A DNA stretch of 64,000 nucleotides from Azospirillum griseum (GTDB lineage: Bacteria; Pseudomonadota; Alphaproteobacteria; Azospirillales; Azospirillaceae): NCBI RefSeq assembly GCF_003966125.1, contig NZ_RXMA01000006.1:172581-236580 (forward strand), in the 5' to 3' direction. The notes below the pieces were generated by a model that saw only the letters and a program-made list of their open reading frames with translations, was not told the origin of the DNA and made no database searches. Shown one piece after another: positions 18,380-26,438 of this stretch. Made by a program: the position numbers and the translations under genes. The stretch's first letter is position 1. Every line of letters starts with the position of its first letter.

Positions 18380-20380
18380 GTGACCGCCTCTCTGCACACC
18401 GCCTTGGCCGACCAGCGCCGCCGCGTCGCGGCCCAACCCGGCAACGTCGCTGCCCTGACCGATCTGTTCGCCACGCTCGACCGGTTGAACCAACCCGGCA
18501 CACCGGAGGAGGCGGTCGCCCGCTCCAACTTTGCCGAGCATCTGCGTCGACAGGGGCGAGCGGTGGAGGCGGAGGCCCATCACCGCCGTGCTGTGGCGTG
18601 GTTGCCCGGCTTTGGTGGCAATCACTTCAATTTGGGCGTGACCTTGCAGGCCCTGGGCCGGATCGCGGAGGCGGCGGAAGCCTATGGCGACGCCGCCCGG
18701 CTGATGCCGACCTTTGCCGGGGCCGCCTGCAACCACGGGGCCATGCTCCGCGAGTTGGGGCGCTGGGATGAGGCCGAGGCGGAGTTGCGGCGGGCGCTGG
18801 CGCTGGACGCCGGGCTTGCCGCCGGATGGCTCAACCTTGCGGCGGTTTGGCGCGACAGCGGGCAGTCGGAGCGCGCCGCGCAGGGGTTCCGCGCCGTTCT
18901 GATCCTGCGCCCGGATCTGGCCGAGGCACACGCCAACCTCGCCTTGGTGCTGAAGGAGTCGGGGCGGCAGGCCGACAGCGTGACGGGCTTCGAGCGTGCC
19001 TTGCGTCTGGGGCTGGCCGACGCGGGCGGGGCGCTCGCCCAATTGATCCAGCAGCGCCGTCACCTGTGCCGGTGGGATGGGCTGGACACGCTGTCCGCCC
19101 GTCTGGTGGCGATGGTGCGTGACGGGACCAGCCAGCAGATCCACCCGTGGATTTTCCTGGGCGAAGGGGCCGGGCCGCGTCTGGAGCGCCGCTGTGCCGA
19201 GCGGTACAGCGCGTGGCGCACGCGGGGGATCGGGATCACACCGCTGGAGCCACCGGGCGCTCCGCAAGTCAGACACCGCACGGACGGCCGCTTGCGCGTT
19301 GCCTATCTGTCCGCCGATTTCCACGAACACGCCACGGCGGTGTTGATCGCCGAACTGATCGAGCGCCACGACCGCACGCGCTTCGTCATCGTCGGCGCGT
19401 CCTATGGTCCCGACGATGGCGGGCCGCTGCGGGCGCGGCTGCGCCAGGGGTTCGATCACTGGCTGGAACTGTCCGGCCTGTCCGACACCGACGCCGCCCG
19501 GCGGTTGCGCGATGCGGGCATCGACATTCTGGTCGATCTGAAGGGGCACACCAGCGCCGCCCGCCCGGGCATCGCCGCCCACCGCCCGGCCTCGGTTCAG
19601 GCCCAATGGTTGGGCTATCCCGGAACCATGGGCGCGCCCTTCATCGATTGGGTGATTGCCGATGCAACCGTTGCCCCACCCGGGCGGGAGGATGAATTTT
19701 CCGAGCGGGTGATCCGTCTGCCCGACAGCTACCAGCCCAACGACCGGACCCGGCGCATCGGCGACACGCCCAGCCGTGCGGCTTGCGGCCTGCCCGACAA
19801 CGGCGTGGTTCTGTGCTGTTTCAACGCCGCCTACAAAATCACGCCGGACCTGTTTGATCGCTGGTGCCGCGTGCTGGCGGCCCGACCCAACACTGTGCTC
19901 TGGCTGCTCGACAGCCACCCGGAGGTTGCACCGAACCTGCGGCGGGAGGCGGTGGCGCGCGGGGTGTCGGCGGACCGTCTGGTCTTTTCCCCCCGGTTGC
20001 CGGGGCCGGAGTATCTGGCCCGTTATCGGCTGGCCGACCTGTTTCTTGACACCGGCCCGGTGGGTGCGCACACCACGGCCAGCGATGCCCTGTGGGCCGG
20101 TCTGCCGATGGTCACGGTGATGGGAAATGCCTTTGCCGGTCGGGTGGGGGCCAGTCTGTTGCGCGCTGTGGGCCTGCCCGATCTGGTGATGCCGGATTGG
20201 GACGCTTACGAGGACAGGATCCTGAGCCTCACCCGCAAGCCTGAGGCGCTGGTTGCGCTGAAAACCCGGTTGGCCGACGCCTTGTCACAAGCCCCCCTGT
20301 TCGACACCGACCGCTTTGCCTGCGCGCTGGAAGCCGCCTACGCCCGGATGTGGGCGGAGGCGGGGCCGGATCAGGGATAA
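18380..20380 (+). CDS. TPR protein with SPINDLY/O-GlcNAc transferase-like domain
   Basis: A 666-residue protein. The N-terminal third (about 30-230) consists of tetratricopeptide repeats (for example HFNLGVTLQALGRIAEAAEAY and NHGAMLRELGRWDEAEAEL). The C-terminal half (about 300-660) is a GT41-type glycosyltransferase domain with signatures LRVAYLSADFHEHA, QWLGYPGTMG, FNAAYKITPDLFDRW and PRLPGPEYLARY. GT41 enzymes transfer sugars from UDP-sugars to Ser/Thr or Asn of proteins; bacterial members modify flagellins, adhesins or unknown targets. No signal peptide, so cytoplasmic. The GTG start at 18380 is only 1 bp after the ydbL stop. Its last 10 bp overlap the 3' end of the convergent gene. The link with the YdbH system is suggested only by operon structure. 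Confidence 0.88.
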   Translation: MTASLHTALADQRRRVAAQPGNVAALTDLFATLDRLNQPGTPEEAVARSNFAEHLRRQGRAVEAEAHHRRAVAWLPGFGGNHFNLGVTLQALGRIAEAAEAYGDAARLMPTFAGAACNHGAMLRELGRWDEAEAELRRALALDAGLAAGWLNLAAVWRDSGQSERAAQGFRAVLILRPDLAEAHANLALVLKESGRQADSVTGFERALRLGLADAGGALAQLIQQRRHLCRWDGLDTLSARLVAMVRDGTSQQIHPWIFLGEGAGPRLERRCAERYSAWRTRGIGITPLEPPGAPQVRHRTDGRLRVAYLSADFHEHATAVLIAELIERHDRTRFVIVGASYGPDDGGPLRARLRQGFDHWLELSGLSDTDAARRLRDAGIDILVDLKGHTSAARPGIAAHRPASVQAQWLGYPGTMGAPFIDWVIADATVAPPGREDEFSERVIRLPDSYQPNDRTRRIGDTPSRAACGLPDNGVVLCCFNAAYKITPDLFDRWCRVLAARPNTVLWLLDSHPEVAPNLRREAVARGVSADRLVFSPRLPGPEYLARYRLADLFLDTGPVGAHTTASDALWAGLPMVTVMGNAFAGRVGASLLRAVGLPDLVMPDWDAYEDRILSLTRKPEALVALKTRLADALSQAPLFDTDRFACALEAAYARMWAEAGPDQG

Positions 20381-21096
20381 GCGCAACGGTCGGCGGCGAC
20401 GTCGACGAAGGAGCGCTGGCCGGGGGCGAAGGTGAAGCGGTATTCGGTGCTGTCGACCACCAGGGACTGATGCAGGGGCAGGGTTCCGCTGGCCGTCACC
20501 GTCTTGCCGCCGATGGCGGTGATCTTGATGGTCACAGGTTGGCCTGGATCGTACCAGCTTTCGGGATCGCCCTGGGTGTTGTGAGCCGATTGCCCGTCTC
20601 CGGACACCGTGACCGCTCCATTCGCGAACGTCGTTCCGCGTGCACCACTCTTGAGCAACGGTGTCGCCAGGACAAAGCGCTTGTTCTCAGCAGGCTGGCA
20701 GTTCCGCTGCATCTGGGCCTGACCGATGATGAAGGACAGGCGTTCGGCGGTCAGCCCGCTTTTCAGCCGTTCAGCCACCAGTTGGCTGAGGCGGGCGAGG
20801 TCGCCGGTGGGGACCTCGCGCTGGATGCGGCCTTCCAACTCGGCGGTGCGGCTTTCGGCCGTGCGGGCGGCCTGCTGCATCTGGGAGGCCAGCAATTCGA
20901 ACTCCGCCTTCTGCCGGGACAGCGTGGCGATCTCCTCCCGCAAGGTGACATCGCGGCCCTTCAGCTGTTCGATGCCCATCTGGTAGGCGAACAGGCCGAC
21001 GCCCAACACCACACCAGCCAGTGCCCCGAATTTGGCCACCCCCGTCCAGACACGGCGGCGGTAACGGCGTTCGTAATCGTAACGTCCCAGGGTCAT
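20371..21096 (-). CDS. Membrane-anchored coiled-coil protein of unknown function
   Basis: A 241-residue protein I cannot name. After a basic N-terminus (RYDYERRYRRR) there is one transmembrane helix (about 21-41), then a probable coiled coil (about 45-95, KGRDVTLREEIATLSRQKAEF onward), then a compact C-terminal beta-rich domain with cysteines near residues 133 and 238. Topology should be N-in with the C-terminal domain in the periplasm. The ATG at 21096 is chosen because it gives a short cytoplasmic tail before the helix; longer starts add an unlikely Pro/His-rich leader. It lies downstream of lptD but beyond the lptD terminator, and its stop overlaps the convergent glycosyltransferase gene by 10 bp. 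Confidence 0.65.
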   Translation of the reverse strand: MTLGRYDYERRYRRRVWTGVAKFGALAGVVLGVGLFAYQMGIEQLKGRDVTLREEIATLSRQKAEFELLASQMQQAARTAESRTAELEGRIQREVPTGDLARLSQLVAERLKSGLTAERLSFIIGQAQMQRNCQPAENKRFVLATPLLKSGARGTTFANGAVTVSGDGQSAHNTQGDPESWYDPGQPVTIKITAIGGKTVTASGTLPLHQSLVVDSTEYRFTFAPGQRSFVDVAADRCAYP

Positions 21097-21243
21097 GATG
21101 CGGGTCGCAGGTGTCGAAATTGGAAAGCGCCTATGGCTAACGGCAACGGGCGTGCGATGCAACCCCTTGAGCGAAGGGCAGGGGCAATGTTTTTCATTGC
21201 TCGGAATAGGACGCGCTTCCACCGGCCTGCTTCCTGAAACAAA

Positions 21244-21271
21244 AAACGGCCAACCATGCGGTTGGCCGTTT
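21244..21271 (-). terminator. Intrinsic terminator of lptD
   Basis: A perfect 12-bp stem (21244-21255 with 21260-21271, loop ATGC). On the minus strand it is followed by a run of six T. It starts about 23 bp past the lptD stop. Confidence 0.9.
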
Positions 21272-21293
21272 GGCTTGGATCATGCCCGTGCGT

Positions 21294-23600
21294 TCATTGG
21301 CTGGTCGTTGACGAAGTTCCGCCAAGGCTGATGCCCGGCGTCTTGAACTCCCCGACATTCTTGAAGACGAAGCGGAAGAACAGGGTGTTGCCGTCCTTCA
21401 CCCCGCCGGTGCTCACGGTGTAATCGCGGCGCAGGATGGTTTGGAAAATCAGGCATTCGTCGGCGTAGGTCAGCGTGCCAAGCGACGCGCGCGGGCCGGG
21501 CTGCGGTTCCATCGCTTGCGAATGCGACAGCGAGACACTCCAATTCGGATCGAAGTTCGAGGTCAGGCTGAAAGTGGCTTGTTCCACCCGATTCCGCGTC
21601 GTCGCGGTCCGCGACTGTGTTTGGTCAACAAAGGTGTAGGCGGTCGCCACCCGCAACAGCGGAACACCGGCAGACGCGTTCAGCGAATGACGGCGAGGCT
21701 TCAAGGTGTCGTGATCGATGCGGAAACCATAATTCACGTCCAGCCAATCAGCGGGTTGAAGATCCAAACGGCCGACATAATCGGAGACGCGATCTTCCAG
21801 ACCGGATCCGACGCTGAAGCCGGTGCTGTTGTTCAGACGGCGGCTTTGCCCCAGGAACAGACTGGCCGATCCTTGCTGGTAGCCATAATACGCGGTGCGC
21901 AGGCCGTAGGTGATCCGCATGCCGTCGTCCAACCGGTCGATCCCGGTGAACCGATTCGGCGTCAGCAGGTTGACCTCGTCGAACTCGACATCCAGGCTGT
22001 CTTCGTTCGGAAAGATTTTTCCGTTGGGCAGCTTGGGCGCAACCGTCGCCTGGACGATGGGTTCCACCACCTGCTGGGACGATTGGCCGTAACGCACAAA
22101 CGGATAACGGACCGTCAGCTGGCCTTGCGGGAAGAAGCGGAAGCGGTTGATGTCGTTTGTGCCGCGCGTCGTCGGATCGGTCGTGTTGAAGCGATCCGCG
22201 GAATAGCCGGCGGCCAGCACGCTGCCTGACAAGGTGGTGATGAAGCCGACGTTCGAAACGATGTCGCGTTGCCAGCCCGGTTGAACCATCACCCTGCGCG
22301 AATTCGGGCCTGCGTTGTTCGGGCGCGTGACCGCCAGCAAGCTGGTGTCCAACGACCAACGCCCGCCAAACAAGCTTCCCGGCTCGCCCAACGCGTTGTA
22401 ACGGGCGGTCGGAAGCGCGATGGGTTCCGGTGTGGTGTTGCCGTACCGCAGATCCTGGAAGCCGTAAGCCGCGATGGACGCGTAGTTGCGCCCACGGAAA
22501 CCTTCCAGGAACACCTTGCTGGTGAGGTAATCATCGCGCACGTCGTAGTAACGGCGCAAAAAGGTCTGGTCACTGGCCTTCTTCACATCGAAGCCGACGC
22601 GCCACACCTCATCGATCTCGAAAAGCCCCTTGGCGGCGGCGTAGCCACGGATGCGCTTGTCCTTGGGTGCCCCGGTGGCCGATCCGTTGGGGATCTCGCC
22701 CTGGGTGATCGCGCCGTCCAGTTCCAAACGCCCTTTTTCGAAGCGCTTGCGGTAATTGCCGCCCAACAGCAACCCCTGTTTGGAGAAGCCGCTGACCTCG
22801 ATCGTGGCGTCCTGGTTGTTCCCGATGTCCCAGTAGTAGCGCGTCTTGAGAATGGCCCCAAGGTCCGAGCTGTTGCCAAAGGACGGCGTGAGAAAACCGC
22901 TCTTGCGATCCACCGACGGATCCGCGTGCGACAGATAGGGGGTGTAGAAGAATGGAACGCCGAAAAGCTCCATGGTCGCGTCCTGGTAACGGACCTCATG
23001 CTCCTCGTTGTCATGAACGACGCGGACGGCACGGATCTGCCACAAGGGTGCCTTGTTCGGATCGGTCTTGCACAGGTCGCAAGGGCTGTAGACGCCACGG
23101 CTGACCTTGGTGATCCGCCCGTCGCGCCGTTGCCCTTCGTTTCCGGCCATGCGACCGTTGTCGGTCATCAGAACGCGAACGTTCTCGACAAACACATCCT
23201 TCAGATCGTCCGTCAGCTCAGCGTAGTCGGCGAAGGTGATTTCGCCCGTCGGTTCCACAAGCCGGATCGCCCCGGTTGCCGTGACCACCTTGGTCTTTTG
23301 ATTGTAGGTGATCTTGTCGGCCCGAACCGTCCGCTTGCCCTGCGCCAATTCGACGTTGCCAGTCGCCGTGACCGTGTTGTTGGTCTCGTCGAACGTCACC
23401 TGATCGGCGGTCAACAGGGTCGGTTGCTGCGGCTCCCGCGCGGGCGATTGCGCTCCCGCCAGATCGGCCGACACCACGCCGCACGCCACCATCAGCCCGA
23501 GGATGCCGGAGCGAAGGATCGGCGACAAAGCGGCTTTGCCGGTGACGCTGGGGCGTCGGGGAGGGGTGGCGCGGGCGCGCCGGGGGACATGCGTGACCAT
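21294..23600 (-). CDS. lptD: LPS-assembly outer membrane protein LptD
   Basis: A 768-residue outer membrane protein that inserts lipopolysaccharide into the outer leaflet together with LptE. A signal peptide region (about 30-50, ending AGAQ) is followed by the periplasmic OstA/LptA-like beta-jellyroll (about 60-160: LLTADQVTFDETNNTVTATG and following repeats) and a large beta-barrel. The segment GVYSPCDLCKTDP carries the cysteine pair typical of alphaproteobacterial LptD, and DECLIFQ near the C-terminus carries its likely disulfide partner. The start at 23600 is the usual one for the signal length, but its ribosome binding site is weak. The gene stands alone with its own terminator; the common lptD-surA-pdxA-rsmA order is absent here. 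Confidence 0.93.
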   Translation of the reverse strand: MVTHVPRRARATPPRRPSVTGKAALSPILRSGILGLMVACGVVSADLAGAQSPAREPQQPTLLTADQVTFDETNNTVTATGNVELAQGKRTVRADKITYNQKTKVVTATGAIRLVEPTGEITFADYAELTDDLKDVFVENVRVLMTDNGRMAGNEGQRRDGRITKVSRGVYSPCDLCKTDPNKAPLWQIRAVRVVHDNEEHEVRYQDATMELFGVPFFYTPYLSHADPSVDRKSGFLTPSFGNSSDLGAILKTRYYWDIGNNQDATIEVSGFSKQGLLLGGNYRKRFEKGRLELDGAITQGEIPNGSATGAPKDKRIRGYAAAKGLFEIDEVWRVGFDVKKASDQTFLRRYYDVRDDYLTSKVFLEGFRGRNYASIAAYGFQDLRYGNTTPEPIALPTARYNALGEPGSLFGGRWSLDTSLLAVTRPNNAGPNSRRVMVQPGWQRDIVSNVGFITTLSGSVLAAGYSADRFNTTDPTTRGTNDINRFRFFPQGQLTVRYPFVRYGQSSQQVVEPIVQATVAPKLPNGKIFPNEDSLDVEFDEVNLLTPNRFTGIDRLDDGMRITYGLRTAYYGYQQGSASLFLGQSRRLNNSTGFSVGSGLEDRVSDYVGRLDLQPADWLDVNYGFRIDHDTLKPRRHSLNASAGVPLLRVATAYTFVDQTQSRTATTRNRVEQATFSLTSNFDPNWSVSLSHSQAMEPQPGPRASLGTLTYADECLIFQTILRRDYTVSTGGVKDGNTLFFRFVFKNVGEFKTPGISLGGTSSTTSQ

Positions 23601-23702
23601 GGTAGGAACGATTGGGGGAAGCGCCCGGCCAAGTCAACGGTTTCGCAACGGCATGATGCGGGGAAAACACAGACCGTGTTCGCCATCACACGCCAAACGA
23701 AA

Positions 23703-23735
23703 AGGGGCGGTGCGGGGATGATCCGCACCGCCCCT
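23703..23735 (-). terminator. Intrinsic terminator of homospermidine synthase gene
   Basis: A perfect 13-bp GC-rich stem (23703-23715 with 23723-23735, 7-nt loop). On the minus strand it is followed by TTTTCGTTT. It lies 22 bp beyond the hss stop. Confidence 0.88.
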
Positions 23736-23756
23736 CAATCCGGTCATGGAACCGGG

Positions 23757-25178
23757 TCAAACGACCCGGAAGTTCTTGAACTGCCAGGGATCGCTCTCGT
23801 CGATGTCCTCCGGGAACAGCAGGCCGCGATCCTGAAGCGGCGTCCAGTCGCCATAGGCCCCGACCACCTCGCCCAGATAGGGGGCGGCGATCTCCAGCAC
23901 GCGGCGGAAATCGACCTCGTCGGGTTCGACGATGCCCCGATTCGGGTTTTCCAGCGCCCAGATGATGCCGCCCAGCACGGTGGACGTCACCTGCAGCGAG
24001 GTGGCGTTGTTGTAGGGGGCCAACGCACGCGCCTCTTCAATGGTCAGGCGCGAGCCGTACCAATAGGCTCCCTTTTCGTGCCCCATCAGCAGCACGCCCA
24101 GCTCGTCCATGCCGCCGACGATTTCATGCATCATCAGGCGTTGGGTCGCCTGACTCGCCCAATTCTTGCCCGCCAGCTCGTGAACGGAGGTCACGGCGTC
24201 GTCGCAGGGGTGATAGGCGTAATGGACGGTCGGACGGTACCGCACGGCGTCGCCGTCGCGGACGGTGAAGTAATCGGCGATGGAGATCGCTTCGCTGTGG
24301 GTGATGAGGAAGCCGTGGAAGGGGCCTTCCAGCGGCGTCCAGGTCCGCACCTTGGTCGACGCGCCGGGACGCATCAGGTAGATGGCGGCGTCGCAGCCGA
24401 ATTCATGGCGGCGGCCATCGGCGGGGAAATGCTTTTCGTGCGTGCCCCATCCCAGTTCGGCGGGCTGGCAGCCTTCGCCGACAAAACCATCAATCGACCA
24501 GGTGTTGACGAACTCCCCGACCTGCTTGGGCTGGTTCGACACCTGTGTGTCGCGTTCGGCGATGTGGATCGTCTTGACCCCCAGCGTGGCGGCCAGCGCC
24601 CCCCAGCCGTCGCGGGTGGTCGGCACCTCCACCGTCAACCCGGTGTCGGCGGCGATGTTCAGCAGGGCCTGTTTGACGAAGTGCGACACCAGACCGGGAT
24701 TCGCCCCGTGGGTCAGCAGCGCCGTCGGGCCACCGGCGAACTCCGCGCGCCGGGACAAGGCGGCTTCGCGCAGCGCGTAGTTGGAACGCAGCGAGGGCGT
24801 CAGATCGGGGTCGGTGTAGCCACCGGCCCAGGGTTCGATGCAGGTGTCGATGTAGTGCGCACCGACGCGCTGGCAGAACTCCACCAGCGCGATCGACGAG
24901 ACATCGACCGACAGGTTGACCAGAAAATCCCCTTTGTCGAGCAGGGGTTTCAGAATCTGGAAAAAATTGTCGTTGTTCAACGGGTTGTTGTGGAACGCGA
25001 CCCCGTAGTCCTCCGCCTCCTCGCGCCCACGCTCTTCGGCGGTCACGATGGTGATTCGGTCCGACGTCAAACCATCAAGGTGACGCAGAAGCAGCGGCAG
25101 AACACCTTGGCCAATCGATCCAAAACCAACGATGACCATCCGGCCTGTGAACGTGCAGAGCTTCGTGTCCAGGGCCAT
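23757..25178 (-). CDS. hss: Homospermidine synthase
   Basis: A 473-residue NAD-dependent enzyme that makes sym-homospermidine from putrescine units (or spermidine plus putrescine), the main long polyamine of many alphaproteobacteria. The N-terminal Rossmann motif is IVGFGSIGQGVLPLL. The saccharopine-dehydrogenase-like core includes DTCIEPWAGGY, THGANPGLVSHF and GWGTHEKHFP. Length matches characterised bacterial enzymes (about 475 residues). The ATG at 25178 follows GGGGGAG; the longer frame would add an unlikely leader. The upstream region has a TTGACA-like hexamer on the minus strand (25262-25267) and an inverted repeat at 25237-25254. Its upstream neighbour encodes acireductone dioxygenase, which also belongs to polyamine-linked sulfur metabolism. 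Confidence 0.95.
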   Translation of the reverse strand: MALDTKLCTFTGRMVIVGFGSIGQGVLPLLLRHLDGLTSDRITIVTAEERGREEAEDYGVAFHNNPLNNDNFFQILKPLLDKGDFLVNLSVDVSSIALVEFCQRVGAHYIDTCIEPWAGGYTDPDLTPSLRSNYALREAALSRRAEFAGGPTALLTHGANPGLVSHFVKQALLNIAADTGLTVEVPTTRDGWGALAATLGVKTIHIAERDTQVSNQPKQVGEFVNTWSIDGFVGEGCQPAELGWGTHEKHFPADGRRHEFGCDAAIYLMRPGASTKVRTWTPLEGPFHGFLITHSEAISIADYFTVRDGDAVRYRPTVHYAYHPCDDAVTSVHELAGKNWASQATQRLMMHEIVGGMDELGVLLMGHEKGAYWYGSRLTIEEARALAPYNNATSLQVTSTVLGGIIWALENPNRGIVEPDEVDFRRVLEIAAPYLGEVVGAYGDWTPLQDRGLLFPEDIDESDPWQFKNFRVV

Positions 25179-25739
25179 GATTGCTTGTCTCCCCCGAGGT
25201 AGTTTAACCAACGACACAGACCGACACCGCCTCCCTCTTCGATCACAATCGAAGGATCGGTTGTCAATCCGATGAATGTTACGGAATTTCTTCGATTTTT
25301 TCCACCGTTTCCCACGCTTCGCTTGCGCGTAGCGCTTTGAGAGCACCGCGCACGCCCAACCCAGGATGCCCCGGTTCCGTATGGAACGGGACTCAAGGCG
25401 ATGGAGCAGCGGTTTTGCGGGCGGGACGGGGAACAACGGGAACAGCCGGACGACGCGCGGCCCTGGGCAAAGCAGCTCCAGGCTCAGGCGCGTCAAGGTC
25501 CGGCTGATGCGTTACCGTTTCAAGGCCCCAACGTGGGCATGGCGCATTCTAACCTCCCTCTCGGGACCGGCCCACGGGTTTGGCCGGTTCTTCCAAAAAG
25601 GACGCGGTGCGTCGTAGCGTAACCACAAAGGGCCACAGGCACGTGCGGGTGCGTCGTTCAACGCTTGGAATACCGGTTTTGCACCGCAATTCAAGTGAAT
25701 TTTTTGTGCAAATCGTGTCTGAACAGCGCCACCAACCTG
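25179..25739. other. 561-bp intergenic region upstream of hss
   Basis: The longest non-coding gap in the window. It holds the presumed hss promoter region (AT-richer part about 25255-25310) and an inverted repeat at 25237-25254. A plus-strand reading frame at 25401-25622 (73 residues, ATG after AAGG) has moderately GC-rich third positions in its first half but resembles nothing I know; I do not call it a gene. A short dyad (ACCGGCC/GGCCGGT, 25566-25588) lacks a T-run. No tRNA or riboswitch fold is apparent. Confidence 0.5.
25237..25254. promoter_or_regulatory. Inverted repeat in hss leader/promoter
   Basis: CTTCGAT and ATCGAAG form a perfect 7-bp dyad around a 4-bp centre, 59 bp upstream of the hss start. 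On the minus strand it lies just downstream of a TTGACA hexamer (25262-25267), where the -10 region would be, so a repressor binding here would block transcription. The regulator is unknown. Confidence 0.45.
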
Positions 25740-26303
25740 TCAACGCGTCCGGTCGATGGACCCGTCATAACCGGGAAAGCGGGCGGCGATGCCGCTGCCG
25801 GTCGGAACCGCCCGCCATCCGTCCGGGTGGGTGAAGAAGCGGATCGCGGTGAAATGGGGGGTCGGCCCCATGTCAAACCAGTGACGGGTTCCGCCGGGGA
25901 TGCTCAGAAGATCGCCGGCTTCACAGACGATGCGGAACACGCGTTGATCGAGATGCAGGTAAAAGGCTCCGCTTCCCTCAACGAAAAAGCGGGCTTCGTC
26001 CTCCCCGTGGGTGTGTTCATCCAGGAACATGGCCCGCAGGGTGCCGATGTTGTCGCTGCCCGAGACCACACGCGCGACATCCACCGACCGATAGCCACGG
26101 TTGGCGCACAACCGCTCCACATCCGGTGCATAGGCGCTGAGGATCGCGGCGCTGTCCGCGTCCTGCGAAACCGGGTGGGTGGCCGACCAGCGTTCGAACA
26201 GGATGCCGGTCATCGCGAGATGGCCGACCAGCACGACGGGATCGCCGGTCGCCAGTTCCGGCAGACCGGGGTCATCCTCGTGATACACGGTCAGATGGGT
26301 CAT
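25740..26303 (-). CDS. mtnD: Acireductone dioxygenase
   Basis: A 187-residue cupin enzyme of the methionine salvage pathway. It oxidises 1,2-dihydroxy-3-keto-5-methylthiopentene to the keto acid precursor of methionine plus formate (Fe form) or to the off-pathway products including CO (Ni form). The metal site is visible in DEHTHGEDEARFF (His, His, Glu), with a fourth ligand His in GTRHWFD. Length is typical. The ATG at 26303 has a strong AGGGGGG ribosome binding site. No other methionine salvage gene (mtnA, mtnB, mtnC, mtnK) is nearby, which is unusual because mtnB-mtnC-mtnD often cluster. It lies downstream of an MFS gene on the same strand. Confidence 0.94.
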   Translation of the reverse strand: MTHLTVYHEDDPGLPELATGDPVVLVGHLAMTGILFERWSATHPVSQDADSAAILSAYAPDVERLCANRGYRSVDVARVVSGSDNIGTLRAMFLDEHTHGEDEARFFVEGSGAFYLHLDQRVFRIVCEAGDLLSIPGGTRHWFDMGPTPHFTAIRFFTHPDGWRAVPTGSGIAARFPGYDGSIDRTR

Positions 26304-26438
26304 GCTGCCCCCCTGTGGCAGGAACCGCGCCGGACGCCATCCTGGCGCGGCATCGTTTAAGAAAGATCCAACGCCCACCGCGTCACAGCGTCACAGGGAG
26401 CGGTGTCGCAGGCGAGGCGCTGGGAATGGACGGGCGTG

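Noticed and set aside
22269..25202. Plus-strand 977-codon frame opposite lptD and hss
   Set aside because: It spans two unrelated minus-strand genes and their terminator, which a real gene would not do, and has no recognisable domain.
25179..25739. A tRNA or small RNA gene in the long gap
   Set aside because: No cloverleaf, CCA-proximal consensus or strong terminator could be found by eye.
26325..26350. CCGCGCC/GGCGCGG hairpin upstream of mtnD as a riboswitch or terminator
   Set aside because: Only a 7-bp stem without T-run and with no known S-adenosylmethionine riboswitch features; too common in GC-rich DNA.
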